DNA from: JANQPA01 sp964548175
GTDB lineage: Bacteria; Bacteroidota; Bacteroidia; Chitinophagales; Saprospiraceae
Reading direction: 5' to 3'
DNA length: 64,000 nucleotides
Assembly (NCBI GenBank): GCA_964548175.1
Contig: CAZJQS010000011.1
Location: 45,148-109,147 of the forward strand
Shown here: positions 61,564-64,000 of the stretch, one piece after another
Layout: the number at the start of each line of letters is the position of its first letter
How positions within the stretch are numbered: the stretch's first letter is position 1
Translations under genes and position numbers: made by a program
Notes under the pieces: generated by a model
The model's database searches: none
Seen by the model: the letters and a program-made list of their open reading frames with translations, nothing else
What the model was told of the DNA's origin: nothing

Positions 61564-62937
61564 ATGAAAAAGTTGATAAATACGCTTAAGAATATTTGGA
61601 AGATCAAAGAGCTGAGGACCCGTATCTTGTTTACCCTTGGCCTTTTGCTTATTTACCGCCTGGGGTCGTTCGTGGTTTTGCCAGGTGTTATTCCCCAAAG
61701 ATTGGAGGCGGCCTCCCAAGGTGCTCCAACTGACCTGGTGGGCCTGATCAACATCTTTACCGGCGGCGCTTTTCAAAACGCTTCCGTTTTTGCCCTTGGC
61801 ATCATGCCTTATATTACGGCTTCCATCATCATCCAGTTATTAGGGTTCGCTGTTCCGTATTTCCAAAGGCTACAACAAAAAGAAGGGGAGTCTGGCAGAA
61901 GAAAATTAAACCAGATCACTCGTTTACTGACAGTGGCCATTACCTTGGTGCAAGGTGGAGGATATCTGGCCTTCATTAACAGCCAGGGTGCTGTTTCTGC
62001 AGGGGTTCCTCAGGGGATCTTTTGGTTATCAAATATCATCATTCTTTCCGCAGGCACTGTCTTTGCCATGTGGTTGGGTGAACGCATCACGGATAAGGGG
62101 ATAGGAAATGGTGTTTCCTTGCTGATCACCGTCGGTATCATCGCTTCTTTGCCCGGTGCCTTGGCCTTCGAGTTCACTTCTCAATTGAATAGCGGAGGTT
62201 TGCTGATCTTTGTCCTGGAAATGGCCGGCTTCTTTGTGATCGTGATGGCCACCATCATGATCGTACAGGCAGTTAGAAAAATTCCTGTCCAATTCGCCAA
62301 GCGAATGGTAGGCAGAGGATCCAATGCCATGCCTTCCGCCGGAAGAAGAGACTATATTCCTTTAAAAGTAAATGCTGCCGGAGTAATGCCTATCATCTTT
62401 GCACAGGCATTGATGTTCCTCCCGGCTACTGTGGTACAGATCGTCGCAGGAGGGGATCCCAACGTAGCCCCCAGCGGCTTGTTGCAGGTGCTTTCTAATC
62501 CGTTCTCTGCAGTATCCAGCGTCATTACTTTCATCTTGGTCGTATTATTCACTTATATCTATACCGCACTGCTGGTCAACCCCCAGCAGTATGCCGAATA
62601 TCTGAAAAGACAAAACGCTTTCATTCCTGGCGTTAAGCCAGGTAAGCCGACAGCAGATTTTATTGACGCCATTACCTCCAGAATTACCCTTCCGGGATCT
62701 ATTTTTCTGGGACTGATCGCCATCCTTCCCGCTTTTGCAGTTGCCTTCGGCATCAATACAGGATTCGCGATATTCTTTGGCGGTACTTCCCTGTTGATCC
62801 TCGTTGCAGTCGTTCTGGATACCTTGCAACAAATCGAAAGTCACCTGTTGATGCGCCGCTATGACGGGCTTGTGAAATCTGGAAAAATCCAGGGCCGCAG
62901 CAGCAGTAGAATGCAGGGAATCGGCGCCGGTATGTAA
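61564..62937 (+). CDS. secY: Protein translocase subunit SecY
   Basis: The membrane channel of the Sec pathway, working with SecE, SecG and SecA. 457 residues with ten predicted membrane helices: ILFTLGLLLIYRLGSFVVLP as the first, the plug-bearing loop after it (IFTGGAFQNASVFALGIMPY), helix regions ITASIIIQLLGFAVPYFQRL, and the conserved cytoplasmic RRDYIPLKVNAAGVMPIIFA. It starts nine bases after rplO and is followed by a strong terminator. Confidence 0.98.
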   Translation: MKKLINTLKNIWKIKELRTRILFTLGLLLIYRLGSFVVLPGVIPQRLEAASQGAPTDLVGLINIFTGGAFQNASVFALGIMPYITASIIIQLLGFAVPYFQRLQQKEGESGRRKLNQITRLLTVAITLVQGGGYLAFINSQGAVSAGVPQGIFWLSNIIILSAGTVFAMWLGERITDKGIGNGVSLLITVGIIASLPGALAFEFTSQLNSGGLLIFVLEMAGFFVIVMATIMIVQAVRKIPVQFAKRMVGRGSNAMPSAGRRDYIPLKVNAAGVMPIIFAQALMFLPATVVQIVAGGDPNVAPSGLLQVLSNPFSAVSSVITFILVVLFTYIYTALLVNPQQYAEYLKRQNAFIPGVKPGKPTADFIDAITSRITLPGSIFLGLIAILPAFAVAFGINTGFAIFFGGTSLLILVAVVLDTLQQIESHLLMRRYDGLVKSGKIQGRSSSRMQGIGAGM

Positions 62938-62988
62938 GCAACTGAACTTTAACAACATAGAAATTGTTTGCCTAAAAGCAAGTAATGC

Positions 62989-63030
62989 TAAGATGAGCAA
63001 TGAGCAAAACATTGCTCATCTTACGTTTTT
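62989..63030 (+). terminator. Strong intrinsic terminator after secY
   Basis: Perfect 14-bp stem (TAAGATGAGCAATG, 62989-63002, with 63010-63023), loop AGCAAAA, then CG and T5. It separates secY from map. Confidence 0.85.
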
Positions 63031-63072
63031 GACCCCAGGTTAAAATAGCAAAACTCAACACCTTAGCTAATA

Positions 63073-63903
63073 ATGAAAATGGTTTTTTACAAGACAGATG
63101 AAGAGATTGAGTTGATCAGGGAAAGCTGCCTGCTGGTCTGTAAAACACTGGCTCACGTAGGTAGCATTATTCGCCCCGGTATCAGCAGTACCGAAATTGA
63201 CAAGGCGGCAGAGACATTCATCAGAGATCATCAGGCGGAGCCTGCATTCAAGGGATACAGAGGCTTTCCAGCTACGCTCTGCGTGTCCGTTAACGAACAG
63301 GTTGTGCACGGAATACCTCATGAATCAATCGTTTTTGAGGACGGTGACCTGGTATCTGTGGATTGTGGCGTATTGATGAACGGTTTTTTCGGTGACTCCG
63401 CCTACACCTTCCCTCTGGGAGAAGTATCCCAGGAGGCAATGGACCTTTGCGAGGTGACCAACACAAGCTTGTACAAAGCCATAGAAAAAGCTGTAGTAGG
63501 GAACAGGCTGGGCGATATCGGCTTTGCAGTTCAGCATTATGTCGAAAAAGAACATCAATATGGGGTGATCAGGGAATTGGTCGGACATGGCATCGGCAGG
63601 GAATTGCATGAAGCTCCGGATGTGCCGAATTACGGCCGGCAGGGTAAAGGCATCAAGCTTAAGGAGGGCCTGGTCATAGCTATTGAGCCTATGGTCAATA
63701 TGGGAAAAAGACACGTTCGCACCGCCCGGGATGGCTGGACCATTTTCGCTAAAGATAAAAAGCCTTCCGCTCACTACGAGCATACGGTCGCTATAGCAAA
63801 AGAAGGTCCTGATATCCTCTCTGATCACCAAATGATCGAAGAAGCTATTGGGAAAAATGATCAGGTCAGGTCCGTAGGGGTCAGGTCGTCTACGACTACC
63901 TGA
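63073..63903 (+). CDS. map: Methionine aminopeptidase, type I
   Basis: Removes the N-terminal methionine from new proteins in the cytoplasm. 276 residues. Metal ligands are the two Asp in VSVDCGVLMNGFFGDSAYTF, His in VGHGIGRELHEAPDVPNYG, Glu in VIAIEPMVNMG and the late Glu in SAHYEHTVAI. His near VVHGIPHESIV is the usual substrate-binding residue. The type I enzyme is slightly extended at the C-terminus (about 20 residues). A start at 63079 is also possible. In many Bacteroidota map follows secY directly; here a terminator intervenes, so it needs its own promoter, which I could not identify. Confidence 0.96.
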   Translation: MKMVFYKTDEEIELIRESCLLVCKTLAHVGSIIRPGISSTEIDKAAETFIRDHQAEPAFKGYRGFPATLCVSVNEQVVHGIPHESIVFEDGDLVSVDCGVLMNGFFGDSAYTFPLGEVSQEAMDLCEVTNTSLYKAIEKAVVGNRLGDIGFAVQHYVEKEHQYGVIRELVGHGIGRELHEAPDVPNYGRQGKGIKLKEGLVIAIEPMVNMGKRHVRTARDGWTIFAKDKKPSAHYEHTVAIAKEGPDILSDHQMIEEAIGKNDQVRSVGVRSSTTT

Positions 63904-63959
63904 ACAACAAAATGTTAAGTTTGGGCTTTGAAAAATTAGGAGAGTGTCATTTTTTTTAT

Positions 63960-63967
63960 TATCTTTG
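63960..63967 (+). promoter_or_regulatory. Candidate -7 box before the last gene
   Basis: TATCTTTG fits TAnnTTTG and lies 18 bases before an ATG. TTTG at 63927-63930 is too far (29 bases), so only the -7 element is convincing. Confidence 0.4.
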
Positions 63968-63985
63968 CACACCGAAATTTCTGGT

Positions 63986-64000
63986 ATGGGTAAAAAAAAT
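63986..64000 (+). CDS. Start of a further gene, possibly infA (partial)
   Basis: ATG at 63986 opens MGKKN and runs off the window. Position directly after map suggests translation initiation factor IF-1 (infA), the usual next gene in this cluster. Five codons cannot prove it. Confidence 0.4.

Noticed and set aside
62545..63012. Minus-strand frame of 155 residues opposite secY
   Set aside because: Antisense to a well-conserved membrane protein gene and spans its terminator.
1..64000. tRNA or rRNA genes
   Set aside because: I saw no cloverleaf with GTTCRANYC-type arm or rRNA landmark sequence; a tRNAscan run would settle this.

Overview
The window looks like chromosomal DNA of a Bacteroidota bacterium, most likely of the Saprospiria/Lewinella type (inferred from gene content, not from a database search). 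The signs are: promoters of the form TTTG-N19-21-TAnnTTTG, a short primary sigma factor without region 1.1, type IX secretion (T9SS) and gliding-type C-terminal domains on large surface proteins, a TonB-dependent receptor with an N-terminal carboxypeptidase-regulatory domain, DUF4199 and START-like proteins, and almost no Shine-Dalgarno sequences. I saw no rRNA, tRNA, CRISPR array, prophage or transposase gene.

Layout. 1-3304: glycogen synthesis (glgA, glgC), closed by a perfect bidirectional terminator. 3302-6511 (minus): a double TonB_C/TPR protein, an M19 dipeptidase lipoprotein and a LolA-like carrier. 6682-10700: an unknown protein, a PD-(D/E)XK nuclease and a START-like protein. 11127-15263: rpoD, an Lrp/AsnC regulator, an S41 processing protease and a divergent Sua5/YrdC paralogue. 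15698-28711: a surface-protein block, with a PKD/CHU_C protein, rplS, a 2358-residue T9SS cargo built of 20 repeats, and a choice-of-anchor-L/CHU_C protein. 28874-38550: carbohydrate and envelope genes (aldose 1-epimerase, trehalase, a frameshifted lipocalin-like gene, glycerate kinase, TonB receptor, GT39-type transferase, DUF4199, DinB-like). 38621-39570: a palindrome-rich element abutting a 5'-truncated isocitrate lyase. 39708-48027: an S9 peptidase, a pure heptamer array, a membrane protein, a metallophosphoesterase and a two-component pair.

48287-64000 is the str-S10-spc ribosomal cluster, in the usual order: rpsL-rpsG-fusA-rpsJ-rplC-rplD-rplW-rplB-rpsS-rplV-rpsC-rplP-rpmC-rpsQ, then rplN-rplX-rplE-rpsN-rpsH-rplF-rplR-rpsE-rpmD-rplO-secY, then map and the first codons of a further gene (probably infA). 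The sequence shows internal control points: a good promoter before rplB, a terminator-like hairpin exactly at the S10/spc boundary, a strong terminator between secY and map, and structured leaders before rpsJ and rplC.

I found no convincing new multi-gene system. The most unusual items are the 20-repeat surface protein with a two-repeat super-period, the 268-bp nested palindromic element beside the isocitrate lyase remnant, the 24-unit heptamer array just before a start codon, a 163-bp imperfect palindrome at 29890-30052, and a frameshift in an A6 run.
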